A stretch of 47,500 nucleotides of DNA from Alkalimarinus coralli (GTDB taxonomy: Bacteria; Pseudomonadota; Gammaproteobacteria; Pseudomonadales; Oleiphilaceae). Below, in pieces: positions 1 through 8,012 of the stretch. Location of the stretch: the NCBI RefSeq assembly GCF_023650515.1, contig NZ_CP096016.1, positions 1-47,500 of the forward strand. Direction: 5' to 3'. Each line of letters begins with the position of its first letter. Within the stretch, counting starts at the first letter, position 1. Under the pieces are notes generated by a model that made no database searches, was not told the origin of the DNA, and saw only the letters and a list, made by a program, of their open reading frames with translations. A program made the position numbers and the translations under genes.

Positions 1-813
1 TCGGGCGTTCACTTTCCTGAAACGATTACCCCTTATAACCTTGGCTATCGCTGCTTAGCTGTCAGTCTTAGTGACTTGGCCGCTATGGGGGCTCAACCTG
101 TTGCTTTCACGCTGGCTTTGACGCTGCCCGATAATAATGGTGAATGGTTGGACGCGTTTTCGCGTGGGTTGTCCAAGTTAGCCAGTGAACACTGTATCCG
201 GTTAGTTGGTGGAGATACCACAAAGGGGCCGTTGACCATTTCAGTTCAGGTGCATGGAATCGTGCCTGAAGGTCAAGCGATCAAGCGTTCAGGTGCTCGG
301 CCGGGTGATTTGATTTGTGTGTCTGGTGCGTTAGGGGATGCAGGTGCTGCGCTCAAATATCTGCATTTGGAGTCTGATATCGACACGGTGAGCGGCAATA
401 TAAGGCGCTTCCTGTCACGCTACTTTTCCCCGCAGCCCAGAATCGAGCTTGGGTGCGTGTTGAGGGGCTTGGCGACTGCGGCGATTGATATTTCGGATGG
501 CTTATTGGCAGATCTTAACCATATCCTGACCTCCTCTGGTGTTGGTGCGCTATTGCATGAGGATAAGATTCCTTGCTCCAGTGAATTGATATCAGAGTGT
601 GGGAGCCGTTCGTTATCATTGGCTTTAACTGCCGGTGATGATTATGAGCTCTGTTTCTGTTTGCCTGGCTCAGTTTATGAGCATCTTCGAGCTGAACCCT
701 GGTTTGCTTCTGTGAGTGTTATTGGCGTGGTGTCTAATGAGTCAGGGATAAGAATCGAGCGTAAAGATGGTGATAAGTGCGTGTTGTCACCTGACGGGTA
801 TAAACACTTTTAA
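1..813 (+). CDS. thiL: Thiamine-monophosphate kinase ThiL, 5' end cut by window
   Basis: The reading frame is open from base 1 and encodes the last 270 residues of ThiL, which phosphorylates thiamine monophosphate to the active cofactor thiamine diphosphate. Seen: the DLAAMGA stretch right after the window edge, GGDTTKGP (metal/ATP-binding aspartate region), DISDGLLADL, and a C-terminal AGDDYELCF motif. Family members are about 320 residues, so roughly the first 50 are outside the window; the first in-window ATG (76) is internal and is not the start. pgpA follows after 53 bases, the usual thiL-pgpA order downstream of nusB. Confidence 0.95.
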   Translation, partial: SGVHFPETITPYNLGYRCLAVSLSDLAAMGAQPVAFTLALTLPDNNGEWLDAFSRGLSKLASEHCIRLVGGDTTKGPLTISVQVHGIVPEGQAIKRSGARPGDLICVSGALGDAGAALKYLHLESDIDTVSGNIRRFLSRYFSPQPRIELGCVLRGLATAAIDISDGLLADLNHILTSSGVGALLHEDKIPCSSELISECGSRSLSLALTAGDDYELCFCLPGSVYEHLRAEPWFASVSVIGVVSNESGIRIERKDGDKCVLSPDGYKHF

Positions 814-866
814 ACGGCCAACCTTAACCAATCTATGTAGGGCCTGATTCAAGTAAGGGGAATAGA

Positions 867-1349
867 GTGAACGAATTACCAAAAGGATTTCTGAAAAATC
901 CGGCTAATTTTCTAGCGTTTGGGCTGGGAAGTGGTTGTATGCCTATTGCACCGGGAACCTTCGGGACTGCGGTGGCCGTGCTGTTATATCTGCCAATTCA
1001 ATATCTGCCGCTTTGGCTTTATCTGGGTTTTATCGCTGTAACGATCATTCTTGGTGTTTGGTTGTGCGACGAAGCATCGAAGGCTTTAGGCGTTCATGAT
1101 CATGGCGGAATTGTTTGGGATGAGTTTGTTGGCTATTGGATTACTATGATTGCTGCACCGGCAGGTTGGTTCTGGATACTGGCCGGGTTTATACTGTTTA
1201 GGTTGTTTGATATCTGGAAGCCTTGGCCCATTAAGGCGGCAGACCGGGTCATTACTGGTGGGTTTGGTATTATGTTTGATGATGTATTGGCGGGGGTATA
1301 CGCACTGATTAGCTTGCAGTTAATTAACTTTGTATTTTTTACTGCCTAA
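867..1349 (+). CDS. pgpA: Phosphatidylglycerophosphatase A
   Basis: This 160-residue inner-membrane enzyme dephosphorylates phosphatidylglycerol phosphate, the last step of phosphatidylglycerol synthesis. Seen: GSGCMPIAPGTFGT near residue 22, the acidic WDEFVGYWI motif near residue 84, several hydrophobic segments, and FRLFDIWKPWPIKAADR followed by GGFGIMFDDVLAG, all typical of PgpA. The start is GTG, chosen because AAGGGG lies six bases upstream and no ATG fits. It follows thiL closely and is probably co-transcribed with it. Confidence 0.95.
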   Translation: MNELPKGFLKNPANFLAFGLGSGCMPIAPGTFGTAVAVLLYLPIQYLPLWLYLGFIAVTIILGVWLCDEASKALGVHDHGGIVWDEFVGYWITMIAAPAGWFWILAGFILFRLFDIWKPWPIKAADRVITGGFGIMFDDVLAGVYALISLQLINFVFFTA

Positions 1350-1414
1350 GTAAGGTGCAGGCGTAATGAGATGCTCCTCATGTATATATGTGGAGAATTC
1401 TGGCAGGCTTGTTA

Positions 1415-1633
1415 CTAATGTAATCGTTTAGAGTCTGGTAACAGGCTGATAATGTGTAGGAAGCGGTCTAGTCCTACTTTTGCTCTTTCTCTGTCAGCGT
1501 ATGGACCGCTATCGAACCCTTCCCGTGTTGAAAAATACCACTTATGTCCCACGCAGAAAAAGCGATTGCTCCTGAAAGGAACTTCTCCGGGCTCTCCACC
1601 CCGAGTCTCTGACTTGTGCGATTCAAGACCCAT
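1415..1633 (-). CDS. Small DUF6316-like protein
   Basis: This 72-residue product has the pattern R-G-G-E-P, F-R-S-N-R-F-F, H-K-W-Y-F-S-T-R-E-G, GPY-x-D-R-x-x-A and a C-terminal leucine-rich helix. I recall that pattern from DUF6316, a small family of unknown function in marine gammaproteobacteria; the match is from memory. A weak Shine-Dalgarno (ACGGGG) lies ahead of the ATG. An overlapping plus-strand frame (1452-1664) has no recognisable pattern. The gene stands alone between pgpA and a divergent lipoprotein gene. Confidence 0.6.
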   Translation of the reverse strand: MGLESHKSETRGGEPGEVPFRSNRFFCVGHKWYFSTREGFDSGPYADRERAKVGLDRFLHIISLLPDSKRLH

Positions 1634-1814
1634 AATTATTACCCCGTACTTCGTATATTTTTAATTATCTTATCACTCTACAATATTTGTTTTTTTTTTC
1701 AATAGCTATTGACATTATCGTTAGATGTTATCGTGCTTACTAGCTATTGCATAACAACTGCTTAATAGTGACAATTAGCGCTAACTTTAAGTCATCGTTT
1801 AAAAGGATAAATGA
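1634..1814. promoter_or_regulatory. AT-rich divergent promoter region
   Basis: This AT-rich spacer separates the minus-strand small gene from the plus-strand lipoprotein gene. It contains a run of ten T at 1690-1699 and a TTGACA hexamer at 1709-1714 on the plus strand, but no good -10 at the standard distance. On the minus strand TTGAAA followed 16 bases later by TAGAGT could serve the small gene. These are weak promoter guesses. Confidence 0.3.
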
Positions 1815-2552
1815 ATGTTGGTATTAGGCCGGTTATTGAGAAGCTGGGTCTCTCTGTTTGTGCTTGTGTTTTTGGTTGGTTGTTCATCAACCTCTTTGGT
1901 CAAGACCTATGATGGGCCACAGGTAGATCCATCTCGTTCTGCAGTGCTATCTACCTCTGGCGGTATAGAGATCTTGTCGGTGAACGGTAAAGAGGTGAAG
2001 AAATACCTGATACCCGAGCTGGATCTTAACTATCAGCTACTCCCTGGCGTTAATACGGTTACCTTTACTCACGAAACGTTATGGGCTAAACCAGGCAAAA
2101 AAGAAATTGGCGAATCAAATGCTGAGCTTATTGTCACAGAGCCGATGGTCGTCAGTTTTAATGCCAAAGCAGGCGAGGTTTATCGCTTTGTTTTTGATAG
2201 CCCGGATAGCAAGCAGGAAGCGAGAGATAGTGTTGCGAGCTTTAAAGCTAAGCTGGTTGATTCGTCTGAGCGATTTGTAACAGAGTCTTCTTTATATGCC
2301 GAAGGTTCTGAGGGAGGGGCGGTTATACCCGTGGCGGCAGCTGCAACGGCTACGACTGCGGTTGTTGCCACTGCTGCTGTGTCACCCGAAACATCACCTC
2401 GTGCGGTTGCGCCGACGGCTCCTGCGGTAACTCAGGCCGCACAGGTAACCCCTCAGGGGGGAGCCCTTCCAGCAATAGACGCACTAAAGGTTTTGTGGGA
2501 TAGCGCAACGACGGAAGAGAAGAAAGAGTTTCTTAAGTGGGCGTTTAAATAA
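1815..2552 (+). CDS. Lipoprotein of unknown function
   Basis: A 245-residue protein with a lipoprotein signal: a hydrophobic stretch ending in LVGC, so Cys23 is the probable lipidated residue. Residues about 45-155 look like a beta-rich domain (ILSVNGKEV, LLPGVNTVTF, AGEVYRFVF). Residues about 170-215 are an Ala/Thr/Pro/Val-rich linker. The last 25 residues form a compact helical tail (LKVLWDSATTEEKKEFLKWA). The overall design recalls DUF2057/YccT-type periplasmic proteins, but I would not assign that with confidence. The start has AAAAGGA eight bases upstream. A second ATG at 1811 is in another frame. Confidence 0.8.
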   Translation: MLVLGRLLRSWVSLFVLVFLVGCSSTSLVKTYDGPQVDPSRSAVLSTSGGIEILSVNGKEVKKYLIPELDLNYQLLPGVNTVTFTHETLWAKPGKKEIGESNAELIVTEPMVVSFNAKAGEVYRFVFDSPDSKQEARDSVASFKAKLVDSSERFVTESSLYAEGSEGGAVIPVAAAATATTAVVATAAVSPETSPRAVAPTAPAVTQAAQVTPQGGALPAIDALKVLWDSATTEEKKEFLKWAFK

Positions 2553-2669
2553 TTGGCTGTTGAGTCAGCACTTCCCTCTGAATAAATTTGCACTAACAGC
2601 TCCTTCGGCCCACACTTGGGGTGTACCTATTCGCCCTAATCGAAAGGGATAAATAGCGGGGGAGCTGAA

Positions 2670-3461
2670 ATGTCGCTGGTTAGAATGCCTGCTGTTAGTG
2701 GGCTATTTTACACATCCCAAGCCAATGTGCTTAAACGTGAAGTGATATCCTATTTGGATGAGGCTTCACAATATGCGTTAAGCTCACCTCCATCGCCCTC
2801 TAAGGCGCTTATCGTTCCCCATGCGGGTTATATCTATTCAGGCGTATACGCGGCTGTTGCATATAAATCCATAGACCCATCTTCTATTTCGAGAGTAGTA
2901 TTATTAGGGCCTAGTCATCAGGTTCCCTTGCGGGGGGTTGCCCTCTCATCAGCGGAATACTTTAGAACGCCGCTAGGTGATGTTGCGACGGACAAATCTG
3001 ATTTTGACCGTTTGCTTCAGCTTCCCAGTGTAAAGTTAGATGATCAGGCTCACCTTCATGAGCACAGTCTGGAAGTTCAGATACCGTTTTTGCAGGAGGT
3101 TCTGGGAGGTTTTGAGCTGTTGCCAGTGGTGGTTGGGCTGATAAAGCCAGTTGAGCTGGCAGGATTTCTAAGCTGTGTTTGGGGGGCGGGAGAAACGTTG
3201 GTGGTCGTGAGTTCTGATTTAAGCCACTACCATAGCTATCAAGAAGCACAGATTATAGATAAAAATACCAGTGATAAAATTCTTCGCTTTGACACTCATA
3301 TTCAGGGAGATCAAGCGTGTGGTTGTTATGCGGTAAATGGATTGTTATTTGAGGCAAATAGAAGAGGGTTGAAGGCGAAGGCGTTAGTTGTAGCAAATTC
3401 TGGTGACACGGCAGGAGATAAGGCCCGTGTTGTGGGGTATGGAGCCTATGCATTTAGCTGA
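2670..3461 (+). CDS. amrB: MEMO1-family protein (AmmeMemoRadiSam system protein B)
   Basis: A 263-residue homologue of MEMO1, a fold related to extradiol dioxygenases. Seen: VPHAGYIYSG (metal-ligand-type His) near residue 50, LLGPSHQVP near residue 81, LHEHSLEVQIPFLQ near residue 130, and SSDLSHYHSY near residue 180. Its biochemical role in bacteria is not settled; in many genomes it sits with an AMMECR1-domain protein and a radical SAM enzyme. Here the AMMECR1 gene follows with a short overlap, but no radical SAM gene is in the window. A strong GGGGGAG precedes the ATG. Confidence 0.9.
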   Translation: MSLVRMPAVSGLFYTSQANVLKREVISYLDEASQYALSSPPSPSKALIVPHAGYIYSGVYAAVAYKSIDPSSISRVVLLGPSHQVPLRGVALSSAEYFRTPLGDVATDKSDFDRLLQLPSVKLDDQAHLHEHSLEVQIPFLQEVLGGFELLPVVVGLIKPVELAGFLSCVWGAGETLVVVSSDLSHYHSYQEAQIIDKNTSDKILRFDTHIQGDQACGCYAVNGLLFEANRRGLKAKALVVANSGDTAGDKARVVGYGAYAFS

Positions 3462-4017
3462 GCTATCGGAAGATGACTGTGGGTTCTTGAAGCAAGTTGC
3501 ATCGGACGCTTTGCGGTCTGCGGTGGTCGAGGGGAGGTGTCTTTCGGCAGATCACTATGAGTGCAGATCAACGCACTTGTTGGGGGTGGGTGCTTGTTTT
3601 GTTACGTTGTTGAAAAAAGGGCAGCTCAGAGGCTGTATTGGAACTCTTGAGGCTTATCGGTCACTGTTGGATGATGTTATTCACAATACCTATAGTGCTG
3701 CAATGCAGGATCCTAGATTTCAGCCCGTTGATGTTGATGAACTAGACGCAATAACAATCTCAATATCTGTTCTTACAGAGCCTGAGCTAATGGAGGTGGT
3801 GTCTGAAGCTGACTTGCTACAGCAGCTTGTTCCTGGAGTGGATGGCTTAATTTTGCAGGAGGGAAGTCGTCGCGCAACGTATCTGCCATCTGTCTGGGAG
3901 CAATTACCGGGTCGGGCCGAGTTCATTAGAGAGCTAAAAAACAAGGCGGGTTTTCCAGGCAACTACTGGTCTGACAGGGTGGAGTGCTTTCGCTACCAGG
4001 TTCAATCTGTTAAGTAG
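3448..4017 (+). CDS. amrA: AMMECR1-domain protein (AmmeMemoRadiSam system protein A)
   Basis: The product, about 189 residues, carries the AMMECR1 signature LRGCIGTLEAYRSL, then YSAAMQDPRF and ISISVLTEPE, and ends with a conserved FRYQVQ. The molecular function is unknown. I chose ATG 3448, which overlaps the end of the MEMO1 gene by 14 bases and has GGGG about ten bases upstream; ATG 3439 is also possible and a start at 3403 would add unlikely residues. The overlap indicates translational coupling. The stop codon and last codons are part of a tandem repeat that continues downstream. Confidence 0.88.
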   Translation: MHLAELSEDDCGFLKQVASDALRSAVVEGRCLSADHYECRSTHLLGVGACFVTLLKKGQLRGCIGTLEAYRSLLDDVIHNTYSAAMQDPRFQPVDVDELDAITISISVLTEPELMEVVSEADLLQQLVPGVDGLILQEGSRRATYLPSVWEQLPGRAEFIRELKNKAGFPGNYWSDRVECFRYQVQSVK

Positions 4018-4113
4018 GGGCTATATAGTAAGCAGGGGCTAAGTAAGTAGAGGCTATATAGGAAGCAGGGGCTAAGTAAGTAGAGGCTATATAGGAAGCA
4101 GGGGGCTATATAG
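4012..4113. repeat. 33-bp tandem repeat, about three copies
   Basis: Two adjacent 33-base units (4040-4072 and 4073-4105) are identical except for the last base. A shorter variant precedes them (from about 4012, including the TAG stop of amrA) and a fragment CTATATAG follows. Each unit starts TAAGTAAGTAGAGGCTATA and holds TAA/TAG in several frames. It ends about 67 bases before the convergent acyltransferase stop codon. There are no spacers, so it is not a CRISPR array. Confidence 0.9.
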
Positions 4114-4179
4114 ATAGTGCCCCGAACTCAGTTTTTTGCTGCTATCCGCTTAATCCGAACGATGTTTTGCCTGTGATAC

Positions 4180-5754
4180 TCAGCTGTCTACTTTGTTGTT
4201 ATTCTCTCTGGGGGCAGTCTCTTTGGTTGAGTTGTTGCTAAACAAGTTACTAAAAAGTGTAGCGATATCATCAATAAACCCCGATCCAATTTGCATCAAG
4301 GATGGCTGCTCTGTCGTCGCGGTTGGCAGGTCGTCCATCGAGTACGGTGTATGGAGGGCAGCTTCTATATCATCCACTGCTTTGAGCAGGTATTGACCGA
4401 AGTGGCCAGGGTTTTCCATCATGGTAGGGCAGGAGGTGACACTAATAGTGATCTTGCCATGGTAACTAACAACAACCAATACAACACCAATTCCATCAAA
4501 CAGTGGCGCAGTACCTACCTGTCGGACTAATTTTGAGCCATTCATGTAAAGCGGGTTTTGTGGCCCAGGTATGTTGGTTATCGGAATATTAAATAATGGC
4601 TTATGTCGTTGAGCCAGTTGAAATTCGGTGTAAATCCTTGCAGATAATGCAGCAACGCTAGAGGGAATAAGCTCTGTCAGTCTCCCTGCTGATATTGCCT
4701 GGCTATATGTTTTTGAGACAACTGCGTTCTCATGAATTTTTCTTATTCTTGCTATTGGATGTTTAATGTCGGTAGCAAGTGACAACATAATCGCAGAAAG
4801 TTGGTTGCCGGTTTTCTTTTGCAGGCTTTTTGATCTCACTGATATTGGGGTCATTGCGATCAAGGGGGATTTAGGTGCGGCGTTGTGATCGTTCAAGTAG
4901 TGATGCAGGGCCTCGGCGCAAATCCCCATGACAACATCATTAATGGTGCTGTCATCAATTTCTTTGCGAATGTTTTTGATTCGTTCAAGCGGGATCTCAA
5001 CATAGTGCAGGGCACGCTTGTCACTGATAGTGCTGTTGAAGCCGGTTCTTGGTGCGCTAAATAACGCAGGGGGAAGATTAAGGTTTTGCAGTCTTTGTAA
5101 CAGGGCTGAGTAAAATGTAGAGGCTGCCGTTTCTCTTGCCAAGCTGGCCAATTTAAAAGGTGTATTAAGGGCGTTCCCGTACGCGCCACCGAGTAACCTG
5201 AATTTGCTGGGAAGCGGCTTTGGGTTCCATGGTGGGGCTTCTTTTATGGGGGATGGCGAGTCAGAAAAATCGAGTAGAGAACTCATCACCTCATCACCGC
5301 TTAGCGCATCGATTGCTGCATGGTGAATTCTGACGATCATGGCAAAACAGTTGTCAGGCAGGCCGGACTCGTTCTCCAGCCCATCGACAAATGTAATTGA
5401 CCAAAGAGGTCTATCCCTATCCAGAGGTTGGCTAAATAACTCAGCGGCGAGCTCTGTTAGTTGAGTATCTTTGTCTTCGCCGTCCAGTGTAACGTACGCC
5501 AGGTGTTTGGATAGCTCGAATTCAGGGTCATCAACCCAATATGGCTGATCAAGCTTTAAAGGGACTTCCACCAGGCGTTGGCGGAAAAAGCGTGCGACAT
5601 GCAGTCTGGACTCGATAAAAGAATAGAACTCTCCAAAGTTCATAGGGGTTTCTCGCTGGGCACTATCAAAAACATAGAGGCCACCGATTAGCATTGGAGA
5701 GTTGTCTGTTTCTAAATAAAGAAAGGATGCATCCAGATCCGATAGTTTCTGCAT
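4180..5754 (-). CDS. WS/DGAT-type wax ester synthase / diacylglycerol acyltransferase
   Basis: A 524-residue acyl-CoA:alcohol/diacylglycerol acyltransferase that would make storage wax esters or triacylglycerol. Seen: the N-terminal LSDLDASFLYLE typical of the family, PLWSITFVDGL, the catalytic block HHAAIDA at residues 144-150, NDVVMGICAEALHHYL, and NIPGPQNPLYMNG. The usual active site is HHxxxDG; here the last glycine is alanine, while both histidines and the aspartate are kept. The frame opens 47 codons further upstream, but that extension is basic, low-quality sequence and the family begins at this Met. It lies downstream of ispB on the same strand, 211 bases away, so it may have its own promoter. 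Confidence 0.9.
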   Translation of the reverse strand: MQKLSDLDASFLYLETDNSPMLIGGLYVFDSAQRETPMNFGEFYSFIESRLHVARFFRQRLVEVPLKLDQPYWVDDPEFELSKHLAYVTLDGEDKDTQLTELAAELFSQPLDRDRPLWSITFVDGLENESGLPDNCFAMIVRIHHAAIDALSGDEVMSSLLDFSDSPSPIKEAPPWNPKPLPSKFRLLGGAYGNALNTPFKLASLARETAASTFYSALLQRLQNLNLPPALFSAPRTGFNSTISDKRALHYVEIPLERIKNIRKEIDDSTINDVVMGICAEALHHYLNDHNAAPKSPLIAMTPISVRSKSLQKKTGNQLSAIMLSLATDIKHPIARIRKIHENAVVSKTYSQAISAGRLTELIPSSVAALSARIYTEFQLAQRHKPLFNIPITNIPGPQNPLYMNGSKLVRQVGTAPLFDGIGVVLVVVSYHGKITISVTSCPTMMENPGHFGQYLLKAVDDIEAALHTPYSMDDLPTATTEQPSLMQIGSGFIDDIATLFSNLFSNNSTKETAPRENNNKVDS

Positions 5755-5804
5755 ATAAGTTAACGCTCTTGGTGTTAAGTTTCTGGCAGTTAGCGCCCTG
5801 GTTA

Positions 5805-5821
5805 CCGTTCTGGTTGAACGG
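5805..5821. promoter_or_regulatory. Short palindrome upstream of the acyltransferase gene
   Basis: CCGTTC-tggtt-GAACGG is a perfect 6-bp inverted repeat with a 5-base spacer, about 50 bases upstream of the chosen start codon. It could be an operator or a leader hairpin. Nothing else supports either reading. Confidence 0.3.
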
Positions 5822-5890
5822 TATTTCGTCCTGGTCAGGCGCTGTAATGTATAGATTATTATACAACGGGCTGAATAATGATAGCCGGTA

Positions 5891-5929
5891 GCCACTTATT
5901 AAAAATTGACATATTTATTAACAAGTGGC
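5891..5929. repeat. Inverted repeat between ispB and the acyltransferase gene
   Basis: GCCACTT (5891-5897) pairs with AAGTGGC (5923-5929), and TTAA/TTAA inside the arms can extend the stem around an AT-rich loop. It sits downstream of the ispB stop, read on the minus strand. There is no T-run, so it is not a classical terminator; it may be an RNA processing or 3'-end hairpin. Confidence 0.4.
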
Positions 5930-5965
5930 GACCTCCTCAGCCAAGGGGGTGATGTTATATTTGTG

Positions 5966-6934
5966 CTAGTGGTTACGCTCTACGGCAAGGTTTGCCAAGG
6001 CAAACAGCGCGTCCTTGTAGATGGAGTCATGAATTATGCTTAGGCAAGACTTGGCCTTCTCTGATGCCTCCTGAGCCCTGCTGATCGTATAGTCCAGGGC
6101 GCCCGTTGTTTGTACCGCGGTTTTTATCAGGGACAGGTCTTCAAGGCCGCCTTTTCTGATCGCGTTTCGTATTAGTTGAGCTTGTTCGTCAGTGCCGTGT
6201 TTCATGGCATATATGAGTGGGAGTGTCGGCTTGCCTTCGGCCAAGTCATCACCCACGTTTTTCCCCATATCTTCAGCTGAACCTGTGTAGTCCAAAACGT
6301 CATCAATAAGCTGGAAAGCTAACCCCAGGTGAAGGCCGTAGTCTCTCAGCGCTGACTGTTGCTCAGGTGTTCCTTCAGCTATGACGGCTCCACTATGTGA
6401 GGCGGCTTGAAATAACATTGCCGTTTTGTTTTTGATGACTTCCATATAGTTGTCTTCAGTAACATCCGGGTTTTTACAGTTCATTAACTGAAAAACTTCC
6501 CCTTCGGCGATTACATTAGTGGCATCAGATAGAATGTTCATTATTGGCATGCTGCTGATTTGAACCATCATTTGAAATGCCCTGGAATATAGAAAGTCTC
6601 CTACTAATACGCTGGGCGCGTTACCCCATTTGGCGTTAGCAGTTGCTTTCCCTCTCCTTAAGTCAGATGTATCCACGACATCATCGTGAAGAAGTGTGGC
6701 TGTATGTAAAAACTCTATGATGGTAGCCAGTTTAATGTTGTCGCTGCCTTGATAGCCAAGTGCATTGCTGGTTAGAAGAACGAGCAGCGGGCGCATGCGC
6801 TTGCCTCCGCTTTCAACAATATAGTGAGCGATTTTTTCAACTAACGGGACGTCAGAAGAGAGTTGCTCGACTATAAGGTGATTAACTTGCTCAAAATCTT
6901 TAGCTACGGTTTCAAGTATTTGTTGTGCCTGCAT
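5966..6934 (-). CDS. ispB: Octaprenyl/polyprenyl diphosphate synthase
   Basis: A 322-residue trans-polyprenyl synthase that builds the side chain of ubiquinone from isoprenyl diphosphates. Seen: GGKRMRPLLVLL (substrate diphosphate contact), the first aspartate-rich motif in LLHDDVVDTSDLRRGK near residue 80, the GDFLYSRAF motif, and the second in LIDDVLDYTG near residue 210. It is divergent from rplU, as in Pseudomonas. A sigma-70 promoter is visible about 100 bases upstream. Confidence 0.95.
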   Translation of the reverse strand: MQAQQILETVAKDFEQVNHLIVEQLSSDVPLVEKIAHYIVESGGKRMRPLLVLLTSNALGYQGSDNIKLATIIEFLHTATLLHDDVVDTSDLRRGKATANAKWGNAPSVLVGDFLYSRAFQMMVQISSMPIMNILSDATNVIAEGEVFQLMNCKNPDVTEDNYMEVIKNKTAMLFQAASHSGAVIAEGTPEQQSALRDYGLHLGLAFQLIDDVLDYTGSAEDMGKNVGDDLAEGKPTLPLIYAMKHGTDEQAQLIRNAIRKGGLEDLSLIKTAVQTTGALDYTISRAQEASEKAKSCLSIIHDSIYKDALFALANLAVERNH

Positions 6935-7036
6935 AGTGCTGCTCAGGTGCTTCCAGCTGGAGTTAAGTTGTAGGGGATAAGGTTGTTGCTTCGAGAACAG
7001 GTTAAAGCCTAAATCACCTATATGTATTTTGAGTGA

Positions 7037-7065
7037 ATGCTATGGGGTGGTTACCCGGCTGTCAA
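7037..7065 (-). promoter_or_regulatory. Sigma-70 promoter for ispB
   Basis: On the minus strand the -35 is TTGACA (7060-7065) and the -10 is TAGCAT (7037-7042), with a 17-base spacer. Transcription would start near 7030, giving a leader of about 95 bases before ispB. Confidence 0.65.
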
Positions 7066-7160
7066 GCTATTAGGCCCGAGGGGCTATGTCTGTTTAGTGG
7101 AAATATATAGCAGGCACTTTTTTGTTTTTGTATCCGTTAAAAATTGCTCAGATATTATGC

Positions 7161-7189
7161 TTGCAGATATTTATTGCCTTTAATATAAT
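7161..7189 (+). promoter_or_regulatory. Sigma-70 promoter for rplU-rpmA
   Basis: TTGCAG (7161-7166) and a perfect TATAAT (7184-7189) are 17 bases apart, followed by a GC-rich discriminator (GCGCCC) as in growth-rate-controlled ribosomal promoters. The start would be near 7196, leaving a leader of about 180 bases. That leader holds small inverted repeats such as TGTGCA...TGCACA near 7300-7320. The rest of the 440-base ispB-rplU spacer shows no gene. Confidence 0.75.
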
Positions 7190-7374
7190 TACGCGCCCTT
7201 CAGAACCACCCTGCAATATGGTCGACAGAGTGCTTCCAGTAGAAGCAGGTAGTTAAGTTTGGATGTGAAGACGAATATCATATATGAGCGTATTCGCGGA
7301 TGTGCAGTTAGTCATTGCACAAAGAGCTTTTGCGAATAATAGATTGCACTGCCCAAGGGTAGTCGGAGATTTGT

Positions 7375-7686
7375 ATGTACGCAGTTATTGTAAGTGGCGG
7401 TAAGCAGCACCGTGTAGTTGAAGGTGAAGTGCTGAAGCTGGAAAAGATTGAAGTAGAAACTGGTGGTGCCGTTGAGTTTGACAAGGTGCTGTTGGTTGCT
7501 AATGGTGATGACGTTAAAGTAGGTGCGCCTGTTGTTGAGGGTGCTAAGGTTACTGCTGAAGTAGTAAGCCATGGTCGTCATGACAAGGTTAAAATTCTGA
7601 AGTTTAAGCGTCGTAAGCACCACATGAAGCAGATGGGACACCGTCAGTGGTATACAGAAGTTAAAATTACTGGAATTAACGCGTAA
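7375..7686 (+). CDS. rplU: 50S ribosomal protein L21
   Basis: A 103-residue L21 protein of the large ribosomal subunit. Seen: [14 protein letters not shown] at the N-terminus and the basic RNA-binding stretch [16 protein letters not shown] near residue 80, followed by [12 protein letters not shown] precedes the ATG. rpmA follows 20 bases later in the standard L21-L27 operon. Confidence 0.98.
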   Translation: MYAVIVSGGKQHRVVEGEVLKLEKIEVETGGAVEFDKVLLVANGDDVKVGAPVVEGAKVTAEVVSHGRHDKVKILKFKRRKHHMKQMGHRQWYTEVKITGINA

Positions 7687-7706
7687 GCGGCTAGAGGAGA
7701 GAACAG

Positions 7707-7964
7707 ATGGCTCACAAAAAAGCAGGTGGTAGTACCCGTAACGGCCGCGACTCGGAGTCGAAACGACTTGGTGTCAAAATCTACGGCGGTCAGGTAGTAA
7801 AAGCAGGAAACATTATCGTTCGTCAGCGTGGAACTCGTTTTCACCCTGGGGTAAATGTTGGTTGCGGTAAAGATCATACATTGTTTGCCACTGCAGACGG
7901 TGTTGTTAAGTTTGAAGTAAAAGGTGCCAAGAATCGCAAGTTTGTTACTGTAGAAGCAAGCTAG
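7707..7964 (+). CDS. rpmA: 50S ribosomal protein L27
   Basis: An 85-residue L27 protein whose N-terminus reaches the peptidyl-transferase centre. It has the standard [16 protein letters not shown] start, with no N-terminal leader to be cleaved as in Firmicutes, then [23 protein letters not shown] strong GAGGAGAG ribosome site precedes it. A terminator follows within 20 bases, so obgE probably also has its own promoter. Confidence 0.98.
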   Translation: MAHKKAGGSTRNGRDSESKRLGVKIYGGQVVKAGNIIVRQRGTRFHPGVNVGCGKDHTLFATADGVVKFEVKGAKNRKFVTVEAS

Positions 7965-7980
7965 TTTATTATTGGTATTG

Positions 7981-8012
7981 AAAAAAGCTCCGCTCTTGCG
8001 GGGCTTTTTTTG
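7981..8012 (+). terminator. Intrinsic terminator after rpmA
   Basis: AAAAAAGCTCCGC, loop TCTT, then GCGGGGCTTTTTTT. The stem pairs throughout with one G-T wobble and runs into a T-tract. Confidence 0.9.

Noticed and set aside
1452-1664. 70-residue plus-strand ORF
   Set aside because: It is antisense to the small DUF6316-like gene and has no recognisable pattern or ribosome site.
4012-4113. CRISPR array
   Set aside because: The 33-base units follow each other directly without unique spacers and there are no cas genes; it is a plain tandem repeat.
5755-5895. 47-residue N-terminal extension of the acyltransferase
   Set aside because: The Arg/Thr-rich extension has no counterpart in the family as I know it, and the conserved family N-terminus starts at ATG 5754.
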